64,000 nucleotides of DNA from Trichomonas vaginalis G3 (Eukaryota > Parabasalia > Trichomonadida > Trichomonadidae), in NCBI RefSeq assembly GCF_026262505.1, contig NC_067206.1, positions 23,885,896-23,949,895 on the forward strand, read 5' to 3'. Positions 21,354 to 31,102 of this stretch are shown here, piece by piece (within the stretch, counting starts at the first letter, position 1; each line of letters opens with the position of its first letter). Under the pieces are notes generated by a model. The model was not told the DNA's origin. It ran no database searches and was given only the letters and a program-made list of their open reading frames with translations. The translations under genes and the position numbers were made by a program.

Positions 21354-22307
21354 ATGTCTAAATATGTTTTAATGGGAGCAAATGCCATAATTCGGCCTCC
21401 AAGGTTTGAATATGATATCAACTCCTTCCCTAATGAAATAAATATCCCATATTATGGTAAAATTCCTCGTCGTCCAATTTCATTCGAAAATTCCAAGAAA
21501 CAAAAAATTATCGGTTCATTCTTTTCTCCACGAGAACAGATTCCTGAAATGTCGTGCATCATTTATTTGCATGGAAATGCATCATCACAGCATGAAGGTA
21601 TGTTTTTAGCACCAATATTTATTCCATATGGCGTTGCTGTATTAACATTCGATTTCTCAGGATGTGGATTATCTGACGGCCAATACATTTCCCTTGGTTA
21701 TTTTGAAAGAGACGATGTTACATGCGCAATTGATTTTGTTCGCAAGAATTTTAATGTTGGTAGAGTTGCTCTTTGGGGAAGATCAATGGGAGCTGCTACT
21801 ACACTATACGCACTTGCTGATGATCCTACAATTGCAGCTGCAGTTATTGATTCACCTTTTGCTTCTTTGCCTGACTTAGTTAAAGAGATTGCCGCTAAAG
21901 TACATGTACCGGGTTTTATAGCTTCAATAGCAAAATCATTAATTGCTAAGAAAATTAGAGAATTAGCAAATTTTGATATATCAAAACTAGTTCCAATTGA
22001 AGCGGCACCTTCTTGCTTTAGTCCTGCAAGATTTGTTCATGGCGAACAAGATGACTTCATATCAAAAACTCATTCAGAAAAAATTTTCGAAAAATATTCT
22101 GGAGAAGATAAAGAAATATTCATAGTTCCAGGAAAGCACAATAGCCAAAGACCGTTAGAAACACAATTATACTGTGTAATGTTTTTGGCAAGCTATCTTA
22201 ACGCTCCATTAGTCTATGAGGATGTAATTGCTACGTTATCTGGAGGAGCTTCGTATCAGCACTTTGAAAACGTTGAAGAAATGATGTTTGCAATGGATGA
22301 TGAATAG
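21354..22307 (+). CDS. Alpha/beta hydrolase, serine-hydrolase type
   Basis: A 317-residue alpha/beta hydrolase. The HGNASS oxyanion region lies near residue 72, the nucleophile elbow GRSMGA at about 141-146 with serine at 143, the acid in HGEQDDF near 230 and the histidine in PGKHNSQRP near 260. This spacing fits the BEM46/ABHD17-like group, which includes acyl-protein thioesterases and lipases. No signal peptide is evident. The substrate is unknown. The ATG at 21354 is the first in frame and lies close to the divergent promoter. Confidence 0.85.
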   Translation: MSKYVLMGANAIIRPPRFEYDINSFPNEINIPYYGKIPRRPISFENSKKQKIIGSFFSPREQIPEMSCIIYLHGNASSQHEGMFLAPIFIPYGVAVLTFDFSGCGLSDGQYISLGYFERDDVTCAIDFVRKNFNVGRVALWGRSMGAATTLYALADDPTIAAAVIDSPFASLPDLVKEIAAKVHVPGFIASIAKSLIAKKIRELANFDISKLVPIEAAPSCFSPARFVHGEQDDFISKTHSEKIFEKYSGEDKEIFIVPGKHNSQRPLETQLYCVMFLASYLNAPLVYEDVIATLSGGASYQHFENVEEMMFAMDDE

Positions 22308-23004
22308 AAAATTTCAAAAAATTTTAATTGAGTTCGAAATCATTGTGAAAGAAGCCACTTCAACCCTTACAAAAGGGAGCTTTGGAGCTCCTGAAGCCAT
22401 ATTAGCAGAGACTCTTTCCCTTTTAGGCCTCTGCTGATCAGAAGAAGATGGCAGTCATTCTGCCTCTTCAAGAACTCCATAGCTCACAACCCTTACGAAA
22501 GGGAGCTTTGGAGCTCCTTTGTATCAACTTACAGATGCATTTTTCTAGAATTTCTTTAATCATTCAAATACAAACAGTAAAAAAAAAGTATTATTTATAT
22601 CTGTTAGAATTCTTTGGAGTATTCCATCTCCTAAACCATTATGGACAAAAGTTTTCCTTGCAAGGAATCTCATTCAGTTTACATTATCAAAAAAAATTAA
22701 TGTAACTGCACATGAACACAGAAATGTAAAGTTTAAGTATATAATTTACATTTCTGTTCTCATCTTGCAAACTTTGAGTCCCAAATTTAACATTTTGAAT
22801 AATAATGTGCTAGATTTGTACATGAGCACAGAACATATTTATCTTTTTGAAGTCAAGCAGTAGTTTTCCAATTGTTTGCGCATGTTGGAAACTCATTCTA
22901 AAAAAATTAATGTAAATTTAGAAACAAGTTTAGAGGCAAACTTCAAGTATCAGAAGAAAAATTAGGAAAGCTATGATGTGAAAATATTACACCAAAAAAC
23001 AAAT
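22308..23004. other. Intergenic region with short repeats and a coiled-coil gene relic
   Basis: Two copies of an about 32-bp segment containing AGGGAGCTTTGGAGCTCCT lie near 22355-22387 and 22487-22518. At 22936-22960 a 25-base stretch is identical to part of the coiled-coil gene at 29856-29880, with weaker similarity on either side. This suggests a fragment left by local duplication. No intact gene. Confidence 0.5.
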
Positions 23005-23655
23005 TTATTTAAACTCAGGATCTTCATTAATAATTGTTAATGGTGGAAAATCTGGTCGACATGGTGTTTTGTTATGAGTACCATCTCTGTAGTTGAAGTA
23101 AATGCCTGGTTGGCCAAATTTGCAAACCAAAATTTTTTCAACTTCATCACGGAAACATTTTGCAAATGTTTCGATATATTTAATCACATCATCACCTGCA
23201 TCATGATATTTTGCGTATCTATATATGATACCTCCAAACAGATATCCATATATAACGACAAAAGAACTAGGAATTAGACCATATCGCCTGTCAATATCAT
23301 GAATGAATTGCCTGATAATGCATTTCGCAATAAATGTGAGATCCTCATCATTTAGTTTAACAAATTTGTTAAAATATAGAAAATCGGGAAGCTTAAGCGA
23401 ATTAATGTCTTTAATTTCAAATTTACGTCCTAATGCTTTCTGGGGTCCTTCCCATGTTGGACATTGAGTCCTGATATATTGTATTAGCAAGCATTTGCGG
23501 TTAAACTTGAGAAAATCCCAATAGAGATAGCCGTCGAATAATTTCATAGATATTACCCAGCTAGGAAGCTTATCAAGATACATAAAGTGGAATATGTAAC
23601 CGATTAATGTAGAAAGCAAGTTAAATATCAGTGCATAAATATCGATATACATCAT
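23005..23655 (-). CDS. Hypothetical protein, 216 aa, copy 1 of a local pair
   Basis: A protein of unknown family. Residues 5-28 form a hydrophobic segment (LIFNLLSTLIGYIFHFMYL), likely a signal anchor. The rest is soluble, with a conserved core that includes RTQCPTWEGPQKALGRKFEI (about 62-81) and a C-terminal QPGIYFNYRDGTHNKTPC segment. The paralogue at 27124-27774 is about 80% identical, with the middle and C-terminus best conserved; both frames staying open over 216 codons argues for selection or recent duplication. The two copies share flanking sequence, so they arose by an about 730-bp duplication. No function is proposed. Confidence 0.6.
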   Translation of the reverse strand: MMYIDIYALIFNLLSTLIGYIFHFMYLDKLPSWVISMKLFDGYLYWDFLKFNRKCLLIQYIRTQCPTWEGPQKALGRKFEIKDINSLKLPDFLYFNKFVKLNDEDLTFIAKCIIRQFIHDIDRRYGLIPSSFVVIYGYLFGGIIYRYAKYHDAGDDVIKYIETFAKCFRDEVEKILVCKFGQPGIYFNYRDGTHNKTPCRPDFPPLTIINEDPEFK

Positions 23656-23727
23656 GATTTGATAAATGTCAGAATTAATACAAAAATTTTTGAATTAAAT
23701 TTTGCCTTTTTACAAAATCTTTTTACC

Positions 23728-24001
23728 AAATTGAAATGTTCAAAATTATAAGCGATCTATGTATCTTTGAATATTTATGAAATCATTCAAAAAAATCAGC
23801 GCTTACTTTCTTAATATCATGCAATTTGCAATAATGATATGTAGCAATATAATATTTTCCCATATACTACAAAAATCGGTGATTAAAAATAAATGTTATA
23901 TTATTTAAAGTAATTTTATTTTAGCTATTGAAATGAATTCTCTGTTACATTCTCCTCCAGGGAAAAATATCCAAAGATCTGAAACATCTAGATAACTCAT
24001 A
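23728..24001. repeat. Duplicated flank A with empty Polinton site
   Basis: The segment closely matches 30322-30529 joined to 50588-50741, the two flanks of the Polinton. Here the sequence runs uninterrupted through GATTAAAAATAAATGTTA at 23881-23898, so this copy is the pre-insertion form and confirms AAAATA as the target duplication. It ends at the TAACTCATA that became the target duplication of the 24002-26938 element. Confidence 0.85.
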
Positions 24002-24667
24002 GAGTCGATACGAAAAGCAGACTTTTTTTTTCGTACCCCCTCTCAATTTTTTTTCCAGTTTTCGTACTTTTTTACAGAGCATAGTATTTGATGTCCAATG
24101 TTTGCCTATGATCAGAACTTGTCTTTCCCCTGTTCATATTTCAATTTCTGGTCTAGACATATATCACATCAAATATCATATTTGATTATTTACAATTGTT
24201 TAAAAGATTTTACTAGCACAAGCATAATGTTTTGTGCAAAGTACAATTTCAATGTGTTAATCTATAAAACTTGATTTTTATTGCATATGCAATTAGGCAT
24301 CTTTTTTAAAATAGAGTTTTGAAGATAAGCATATATGAAAATGATATGTACTTGTTATTGTAAATGCATTTATTGTTATAAATTTACTCAATTATCATTG
24401 ATGATGAAATAAATATTTTATTATATAAAAAAGAGTGTTTATTCATTATAAAAGGGTTCCGTTAAGCAAATATTTTATTTGTAACGGGTAAGCCCTAAAT
24501 TTGCATGTTTGAATTATTGAGAACAAATATTTGCATGCAATCAATAAATTTGCTGCAAAATTATAATCTCAAGCATGTACTATTTTGAAACAATAAAGCA
24601 TCAGAGAGCCTTTTCACTATGACCTTTCAGAAAATGAAAGAACATAGAAAAACTGCCCTTTATAGAG

Positions 24668-25735
24668 ATGCCCTGACCTCAACAAGGGTCAGAGCCTGTA
24701 TCTGTATGTCTTTCAGGGCCGAGATAAGAGGATATCGTCAATGATGTTGGCGATCTCCCTCAAACTCGTCCCTGAGGATTAGTATTGCAGGCTCTGACAC
24801 ATATTGAGGTCAGAAATTCGGGGTTGCTGTTTCCCAGGGTCGGATTCCTCTCCTGTCGCCCTAGATCAGGACGGCATTTGGGAAATCCGGCCCTGAGGAC
24901 TGTAAGCGAGGCCCTGAACCTTTGCTGAGGCCAGAACTTAGTATTTGTTGCTTCTCAGAGCCGAGTTCCGCTGAGAAGTGTCCGTAATTTGGACAATCTC
25001 AGGGAACTCGGCTCTGAGGATTTTAAGCGAAGCCCTGGTCTCTGCTGAGGCCAGGACCTGTATTTTGAAGTCCTTCAGGACCGATATGAGAGGAGATCGC
25101 CAATAATGTGGACGATCTCCCTCAAAATCAGCCCTGAGGATTGATCTTGCAGGCTCTGGCCTTTACTGTGGCCAGAGCTTCGTTTGGTAAGTATTCCATG
25201 GCCAGAATCCTCACCTGCCGCCCGGGGTCAGAGCGGCATTTGGGAAAGCCGGCCCTGGGGACTGTAAGCGAAGCTCTGGCCTTTTCTGAGGCCAGAAACT
25301 GTGTATTTCTTTCTTTCAGGGCAGAATTTGAGGGAGATCGTCAATGATGTTGACGATCTCCCTCAAATTCTGCCCTGAGGATTGTATTTGCAGGATCTGG
25401 CCTCAGAAAAGGCCAGAGCTTCGTATGGGCGCTCTCTTGGGACTGGATTCCTCTCCGGCCGCCCCGAATCAGGGCGGTCTTTGAGGGAACCAGCCCCAAG
25501 GATTGTTTGCGAAGCTCTGGCATTTCCTGAGACCAGAGCTTGTGAATTTCATTCAGGGCCAAGTTCCTCTCGGATCGAGCCTAATGAGGACGACCGTCGA
25601 GGAACTTGGCTCTGAGGAGATCAATTGTGAGCTTTGGCCTCGATGAAGGCCAGAGTTTTCAAGGGAATGTTTTGATGGGATGAGTCTATTATCAGTAAGC
25701 TCGTCCCATCAAAACATTCATTTAAAAATTGAATG
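24668..25735. repeat. Alternating small/large hairpin array (copy B)
   Basis: Nine short GCTCTGGCC-type hairpins alternate with nine long GGGCC-type hairpins, the same order and sequence families as copy A at 1585-2406. Both copies end with the same closing hairpin (here about 25673-25725, arms AATGTTTTGATGGGATGAG). Long hairpins differ in arm sequence yet remain paired, for example the perfect stem at about 25318-25378. Frames that read through the array are not genes. Confidence 0.8.
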
Positions 25736-26009
25736 AATAATTATCGTATGAATTCAAAAATTAAAAATTTAAAGATGAATAAAATTATAATACATATGAA
25801 AAAGAATTAAATTACATTGAAATTGAATAAAAAATTCAAAAAACGGAAAATAAAAAGAAAAAATATAAAATTTGATAAGAAAAAACGATTTGAGTTAAAA
25901 AACGTTTCTACAAAACATGAATATTTATGATTTAGATTAGATTGTGAATAAAATTTACTAGTTTAAAGAAGAATGAGAAAATTAAATTATATTGTAAAGA
26001 AGATACTTT

Positions 26010-26490
26010 AGAAAGGAGATTACAATTGCAATATTATATGGTATAACATTGTACTCGTAACCTCCTTTCTATAATCTAATTTCTAATGCAACATTGAGAT
26101 AAGAAAAAAATTAGCTTTCTTCGAAAGGAGTTTATAATTGCAATATAATATGACAGTATATTGCAAATGTAAACTCCTTTCGGGAATCAAATGTCTAATG
26201 TCACATTGCGGAACAAAAGTGAGAGATTCTCCCGATCTGAGTACGTACCTGCAGGATGCCATTGCAAGACCCTGCAAATATGTACTCAGATCGGAAACTA
26301 TGTTCCCAATGTCACATTGCGGAACAAAAGTGAGAGATTCTCCCGATCTGAGTACGTACCTGCAGGATGCCATTGCAAGACCCTGCAAATATGTACTCAG
26401 ATCGGAAACTATGTTCCCAATGTCACATTGCGGAACAAAAGTGAGAGATTCTCCCGATCTGAGTACGTACTTGCAGAAACATAGAGATAT
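26010..26490. repeat. Second hairpin series of copy B
   Basis: Hairpins with TTACAATTGCAATATTATAT-like arms (about 26013-26070 and 26118-26180) are followed by two and a partial third copy of a 123-bp unit. Each unit holds a palindrome with CCGATCTGAGTACGTACCTG arms and a spacer containing TGTCACATTGCGGAACAAAA. The layout parallels 2700-3110. Confidence 0.8.
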
Positions 26491-26947
26491 AGTATGCAGC
26501 AAATGCTTTTATTAACTTATTCACACACATTTACTTATATTCAAACTTCAATCTTGATTATATTTCATATTTCTGAGCAAACATAGAGCTTCCAATCATT
26601 ATTATAAAGACTACCAATTGTAACCATATAAAAACACAATCTTTTAAAAGTTATTATTATTCAACTTCCTGTGATACGGTATTTTGATTAGATTTCGTAA
26701 ATCTTTGTAAAACAAGCATAGCTCTATCATGAGCAATCTTACAATAGTAAATATATTGCTTCCATGCTAAATTCAATTGAGATTATCTTGACATTAAACT
26801 TAGAATCCTCTCAAATTCAAGGAGATAATCACAATACAGCTATATTTTAATGCTGCAGTATAGCGAAAGCTCTATGATTATTATAAACTAATGATACCAT
26901 ATGAGTACGAAAAAAAAGTCTGCTTTTCATATAGTTTCTAACTCATA

Positions 26948-27123
26948 ACATATATATATATACTCTAAAAACTATTGATATTGAGAGTAAGATTAATTCA
27001 TATTATCATATATACTTCTTAAATGTGTTTTGATGAAAATGAAAAAATCGACTTATGAAGCCAAAATCTCAGGTTCCAACCTGAACCATGTGAAAAAATA
27101 GGAAAATTACGCAAAAAACAAAT
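26948..27123. repeat. Continuation of duplicated flank A
   Basis: From 26948 the sequence resumes the flank interrupted by the TIR element: ACTATTGATATTGAGAGTAA and following bases match about 50766-50805. The match fades before the second 216-aa gene. Confidence 0.65.
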
Positions 27124-27774
27124 TTATTTAAACTCAGGATCTTCATTAATAATTGTTAATGGTGGAAAATCTGGTCGACATGGTGTTTTGTTATGAGTAC
27201 CATCTCTGTAGTTGAAGTAAATGCCTGGTTGGCCAAATTTGCAAACCAAAATTTTTTCATCTTTATCACGGAAACATTTTGCAAATGTTTCGATATATTT
27301 AATCACGTCATCACCTGCATCATGATATTTTGCGTATCTATATATGATACCTCCAAACAAATATCCATACATAACGACATCTGAGCGAAGGAGCACACCA
27401 CAATGCCTGTCTACATCATGAATGAATTGCCTGATAATGCATTTCGCAATAAATATAAGATCATCATCATTTAGTTTAACGAACTTGTTAAAATATAGAA
27501 AATCGGAAAAATCAAGCGAATTAATGTCTTTAATTTCAAATTTACGTCCTAATGCTTTCTGGGGTCCTTCCCATGTTGGACATTGAGTCCTGATATATTG
27601 TATTAGCAAGCATTTGCGATTAAACTTGAAATAATACCAATAAGAGTCGCCTTCGAAAAATTTCAGAGATATCACCCATCTTGGAAGCTTGTCAAGATAC
27701 ATAAAATGTAATACGTAACTGATAAATAGAGAAATCAAGTTATAAATCAGTAGAAAAGCGTCGGCAAGCTTCAT
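27124..27774 (-). CDS. Hypothetical protein, 216 aa, copy 2
   Basis: Paralogue of the 23005-23655 gene with the same length, the same N-terminal hydrophobic segment (LLIYNLISLFISYVLHFMYL) and the same C-terminal QPGIYFNYRDGTHNK motif. Differences concentrate at residues 1-12, 36-48 and 120-135, while the C-terminal 80 residues are almost unchanged. The upstream sequence (AATTAAATTTTGCC) is also shared, so the promoter was copied with the gene. Family and function are unknown. Confidence 0.6.
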   Translation of the reverse strand: MKLADAFLLIYNLISLFISYVLHFMYLDKLPRWVISLKFFEGDSYWYYFKFNRKCLLIQYIRTQCPTWEGPQKALGRKFEIKDINSLDFSDFLYFNKFVKLNDDDLIFIAKCIIRQFIHDVDRHCGVLLRSDVVMYGYLFGGIIYRYAKYHDAGDDVIKYIETFAKCFRDKDEKILVCKFGQPGIYFNYRDGTHNKTPCRPDFPPLTIINEDPEFK

Positions 27775-28207
27775 GATTTTATAAATGTCAAAATTGATAC
27801 AAAAATTTTGAATTAAATTTTGCCTCTTTACAAAAGATTTTCACAAAAATATTGAATCTACAATGAAAAAAATTGCTAAACAAGATTCCAGATAAAAGAT
27901 GAGTAACCGTCATAAGAAAAACCACTTTTACCAAGAAGAAAAATATTGTAATTATCACCTTCACTCAAAAGTAAAGTTCTACTGAATTGCATTCTTCTTA
28001 TGTTGTTAAGCAATTTTCCGGATTAAAAGAATAAGTAACCATTAGATAAATATTTTCTTTTGTGTAAAAACGATTTCATTAAATGTATAAATGACATTAC
28101 GAATGTCATGGAATAACACACCAGAGCTTCATTTTGTAAGCTTTCCATTGCCGGACTCCTCCCCTGCCTGGTTGTGACAAAATAGTTGTACGTTTAAAAA
28201 TTAATAG
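27775..28207. other. Intergenic region with a remnant of the hairpin array
   Basis: Bases 28120-28171 match about 25183-25232 of the hairpin array (CCAGAGCTTC, then a TTCCAT..CC..CTCC..CTGCC series), a solitary fragment just upstream of the coiled-coil gene. A small palindrome ATGACATTACGAATGTCAT lies at 28091-28109. Nothing else was recognised. Confidence 0.55.
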
Positions 28208-30220
28208 ATGTCTTTGGATTCCGTTTCTTCCCAAAAAACAATATCAACATCGAGCGATATTTTGGATAAAGATGAATTAATAGATGATCTCAATGCCCAA
28301 CTTGGAAATTTTCTCTCAGTCAAGCAAGAACTATGTACAGTTAAAAATGAAAACGAATTAATGAAAAAATCAATGATTGCAAGCGAAACACAGTTTAAAA
28401 CAGAAAGAGAACAGAACATGCAGAAAATAGAACAACTAAATCAAGAAATAATAAGCTTAAAAGAAACCGTGGAATTACTAACGAATGAAAATGAGCAAAA
28501 GAAAGATATGATTAATAACCTAATGGAAGAATCCCGGAAGCATAAGGAAGAAATAGCTGCATCAAAAGAAAATTCAGAATCTGAAATTGATAAACAAGTA
28601 AATTTGCAAACGGCAAGCCTTACGACAGCGTTAGAAGAAAAGAAAGCTCAAATACAAGAGCTTAAGTGCGAGATTTCAGAAATTCGCAGTGAACTCAAAA
28701 TGCAAATTGAATCAATATCAGAAAAGAAGATTGAAATACAAAGGCTTACATCCGACAACGAGAAATTAAATAATAAAAAGAATTCTGCATTAAATGAGAT
28801 TACTCAATTAAAATTACAAATCAAAGATTGTCAAACACAAATATCATACACACAGAGCGACAAAGTGGAACTTGAGAACAAAAATGATGAGTTGACAAAG
28901 CAGATCGCATCCTTAACAGACCAAATATCAAAATTTAATAGCAAAAATAATTCTTTACAAACGCAGTTACGTGAATACGAAGAAAAATTTTCATCATACC
29001 AACAATTATTCCCTGATTCAAATGATCTTGCAGAGTCTATTGAAACATTACAACAGGATTCTTTGAAATTAATCAATCAAGTTAAGAAGGATCATGCCAA
29101 AATTAAAGCTTGCAAGAGCTTTCTTGTTGAACAACAAGATCTCCTTGATAAGAAAGACAATGAGATAAATGAGCTTACAAATAAACTCAATGCACAAATT
29201 AACAAGAATGAAGAACTTTTAAATCAAAACAACGATCTTAATACAAGAAATTCTTCTCTCACTCATCGCTCAAAGAATCTCGATCAAAGATACAAATATA
29301 CTGCAGCAATTATTCGTGCTAATACAAATCTTACTAATCAAATAAATCAATTAAGAAAATTAATTCTTCCTGATACAATATTCCCAAGTCTTAGAAATAC
29401 TATTCTAGCTGTTATCTTTTCCAGGAGATGGATATCATGCAAAGAAGGGGAATTATCAAGTGATAAAGTTGATGATTCACACAATTGGTGGTGGATTTCA
29501 ACAGAAAAGACAGCTTCTCAGAATGATATTATTACATATGTTGAAAGTATGAAAGAACAAATTAAATCTTCGAATGAACAGATTGAGAAACTTAAGAACT
29601 TACTTTTTGAGAGTCAAAATACTGTTAAAGAAGCAAATAATACAATTGAAGCTAAAGAACAACAAATTTCGCAGGAACAAAATAAGCTGCAAGATCACTT
29701 GAATCAAATTAAACAATATGAAGCAAAATTGACAGAAACTGTTCCAAAAATACAATATGAAGCTTTACAAAAGAAGTATTCTACACAATCTTCTAAGCTT
29801 CTAGAAGCAATTAAAACTCTACAAGAGAATGAAACAATTGTTAACAAGCTAAGAAGCAAACTTCAAGTATCAGAAGAAAACAGAGAAAAGAATGGTGTGA
29901 ATGCTAGTGCAATGGTGATTGAAGTTAAAAGATTAAAGCAACAACTCAAAGAAGCTAATATTGAAATCGAAGTCCTTAATCAAGCGCTAAATGGAAAGAG
30001 AAAAGATATTCTTTCACTTGAAAGAGGTATTGTTAATGAGAAACGTTCTAAAGCAGCATTGAAAGTACAATGTTATTCACTTGCTGCTGAAAATCAAAAC
30101 CTGACTAATGCTGTTCTTAATCAAGATTCTATTCCAGAACAAAAGAAAGTTGAAGATGTTACACTCCAGGCTAGATTGAAAGAAATGTCTCGCAATTTAG
30201 CAGGAACAATGTTTAATTGA
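28208..30220 (+). CDS. Coiled-coil protein, 670 aa
   Basis: The protein is mostly coiled coil from about residue 40 to 375 and again from 435 to 640, rich in E, K, Q, N and L. The coils are broken at about 378-435 by a compact, tryptophan-rich segment (LPDTIFPSLRNTILAVIF, then HNWWWIST) that may form a small folded module or a hinge. It has no enzymatic motif. It probably acts as a structural or tethering protein. ATG 28208 is the first in frame. A 25-base relic of its 3' part occurs at 22936-22960, linking it to the local duplication. Confidence 0.8.
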   Translation: MSLDSVSSQKTISTSSDILDKDELIDDLNAQLGNFLSVKQELCTVKNENELMKKSMIASETQFKTEREQNMQKIEQLNQEIISLKETVELLTNENEQKKDMINNLMEESRKHKEEIAASKENSESEIDKQVNLQTASLTTALEEKKAQIQELKCEISEIRSELKMQIESISEKKIEIQRLTSDNEKLNNKKNSALNEITQLKLQIKDCQTQISYTQSDKVELENKNDELTKQIASLTDQISKFNSKNNSLQTQLREYEEKFSSYQQLFPDSNDLAESIETLQQDSLKLINQVKKDHAKIKACKSFLVEQQDLLDKKDNEINELTNKLNAQINKNEELLNQNNDLNTRNSSLTHRSKNLDQRYKYTAAIIRANTNLTNQINQLRKLILPDTIFPSLRNTILAVIFSRRWISCKEGELSSDKVDDSHNWWWISTEKTASQNDIITYVESMKEQIKSSNEQIEKLKNLLFESQNTVKEANNTIEAKEQQISQEQNKLQDHLNQIKQYEAKLTETVPKIQYEALQKKYSTQSSKLLEAIKTLQENETIVNKLRSKLQVSEENREKNGVNASAMVIEVKRLKQQLKEANIEIEVLNQALNGKRKDILSLERGIVNEKRSKAALKVQCYSLAAENQNLTNAVLNQDSIPEQKKVEDVTLQARLKEMSRNLAGTMFN

Positions 30221-30321
30221 AATACTCTGTTATTTTATTTGTTATTTAATGTAAGTAAAATGATGTTAATTATTATTTTTATTTCGTTTTATTGTGCTTG
30301 GATACTAGGAAATTTTGTGCT

Positions 30322-30529
30322 TGGTCAAAATTATAATTATAAGCGATCTTTCTCAAAAAATTGATAAAAACAATCTATGCATCTTTAAAAAATTATTTTG
30401 AACATTTCAATTTATGAAATCATTCAAAAAAAATCAGCGCTTACTTTCTTAATATCATGCAATTTGCAATAATGATATGTAGCAATATAATATTTTCCCA
30501 TATACTACAAAAATCGGTGATTAAAAATA
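30322..30529. repeat. Duplicated flank B, left of the Polinton
   Basis: Matches 23728-23889 with small length differences, including the stretch AAATCAGCGCTTACTTTCTT and the run up to GATTAAAAATA. The last six bases, AAAATA (30524-30529), are the target-site duplication repeated at 50588-50593. Confidence 0.85.
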
Positions 30530-31069
30530 AGTAGTAGGATAGGATGGGTTGTGTGACTTTTTTTGTAAACGTAAGAATTCATACAATATCGAGCGATTTT
30601 GTATCATTTTAAAATTAAAGTTATTTTTAAAATAATTTATTTTTTTATTCTTACATAAATGACCCAACAAGTAAAACCAGATAAAATAGATTATCGAATT
30701 TTAGAGGATGGTGTTCCTGTTTATATTCAAAGATTTAAAGGGAAGCAATATTATAGAATTGTTAATCCTGAATACATAAAACATTTATTTAAAAAGGAAG
30801 ACTGTGAATTATTAAACGTTAATGAATATGAAACCAATAAATCAAAATTGAAATATAAATATATTGGAAGTGATGAAAGATGCAAAGATAAAGATAAAGT
30901 TTATTCAGTTTCATATAATGAATGGAAAACCAATAAGATAAGAAAACATTTAGGAGATTATGGTAAAAGTTCCGAATTCTTCAAATCTAGTATATACGAG
31001 AGAGTAAAAGAAATTAGAAATAATTATTTTCATGAATGAAAAATAAACTTTAAAAATTAATGTCTCACA
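30530..31069 (+). repeat. Left TIR of Polinton 1
   Basis: Inverted copy of about 50025-50587. Identity is very high over the outer 510 bases, which include a whole 126-codon gene, and the match continues through AAATAAACTTTAAAAATT after it. Confidence 0.9.
30659..31039 (+). CDS. TIR-embedded small protein, left copy
   Basis: A 126-residue basic, tyrosine-rich protein (VPVYIQRFKGKQYYRIVNPE at about 19-38). It ends in a helix-like RVKEIRNNYFHE. An identical-length copy in the right TIR differs by two residues. The upstream sequence, TTTTTATTCTTACATAA before ATG, is the leader found on several genes of this element. No family is recognised. Its place inside both TIRs means that it is always present in two copies per element. 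Confidence 0.65.
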   Translation: MTQQVKPDKIDYRILEDGVPVYIQRFKGKQYYRIVNPEYIKHLFKKEDCELLNVNEYETNKSKLKYKYIGSDERCKDKDKVYSVSYNEWKTNKIRKHLGDYGKSSEFFKSSIYERVKEIRNNYFHE

Positions 31070-31102
31070 TTTTTGAATAATTTATTTTTTAATTCGTAAG
31101 AA

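Larger units (their letters stand above)
24002..26938. mobile_element. Non-autonomous TIR element with 9-bp target duplication (Mutator-like)
   Basis: The ends are imperfect inverted repeats of about 35 bp: GAGTCGATACGAAAAGCAGA at the left, and at the right the complement of GAAACTATATGAAAAGCAGA. The element is flanked by TAACTCATA on both sides (23993-24001 and 26939-26947). The matching empty site, CTAGATAACTCATAACATAT, is present near 50730-50750. Nine-base duplications are typical of Mutator-like elements, known in T. vaginalis; assignment to that superfamily is inference from the duplication length. The interior holds AT-rich DNA and two hairpin series and no transposase. Confidence 0.85.

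Noticed and set aside
25141-26515. Open frames in palindrome copy B, including a 139-codon frame with internal repeats
   Set aside because: Same reason as region A: translation of hairpin units.
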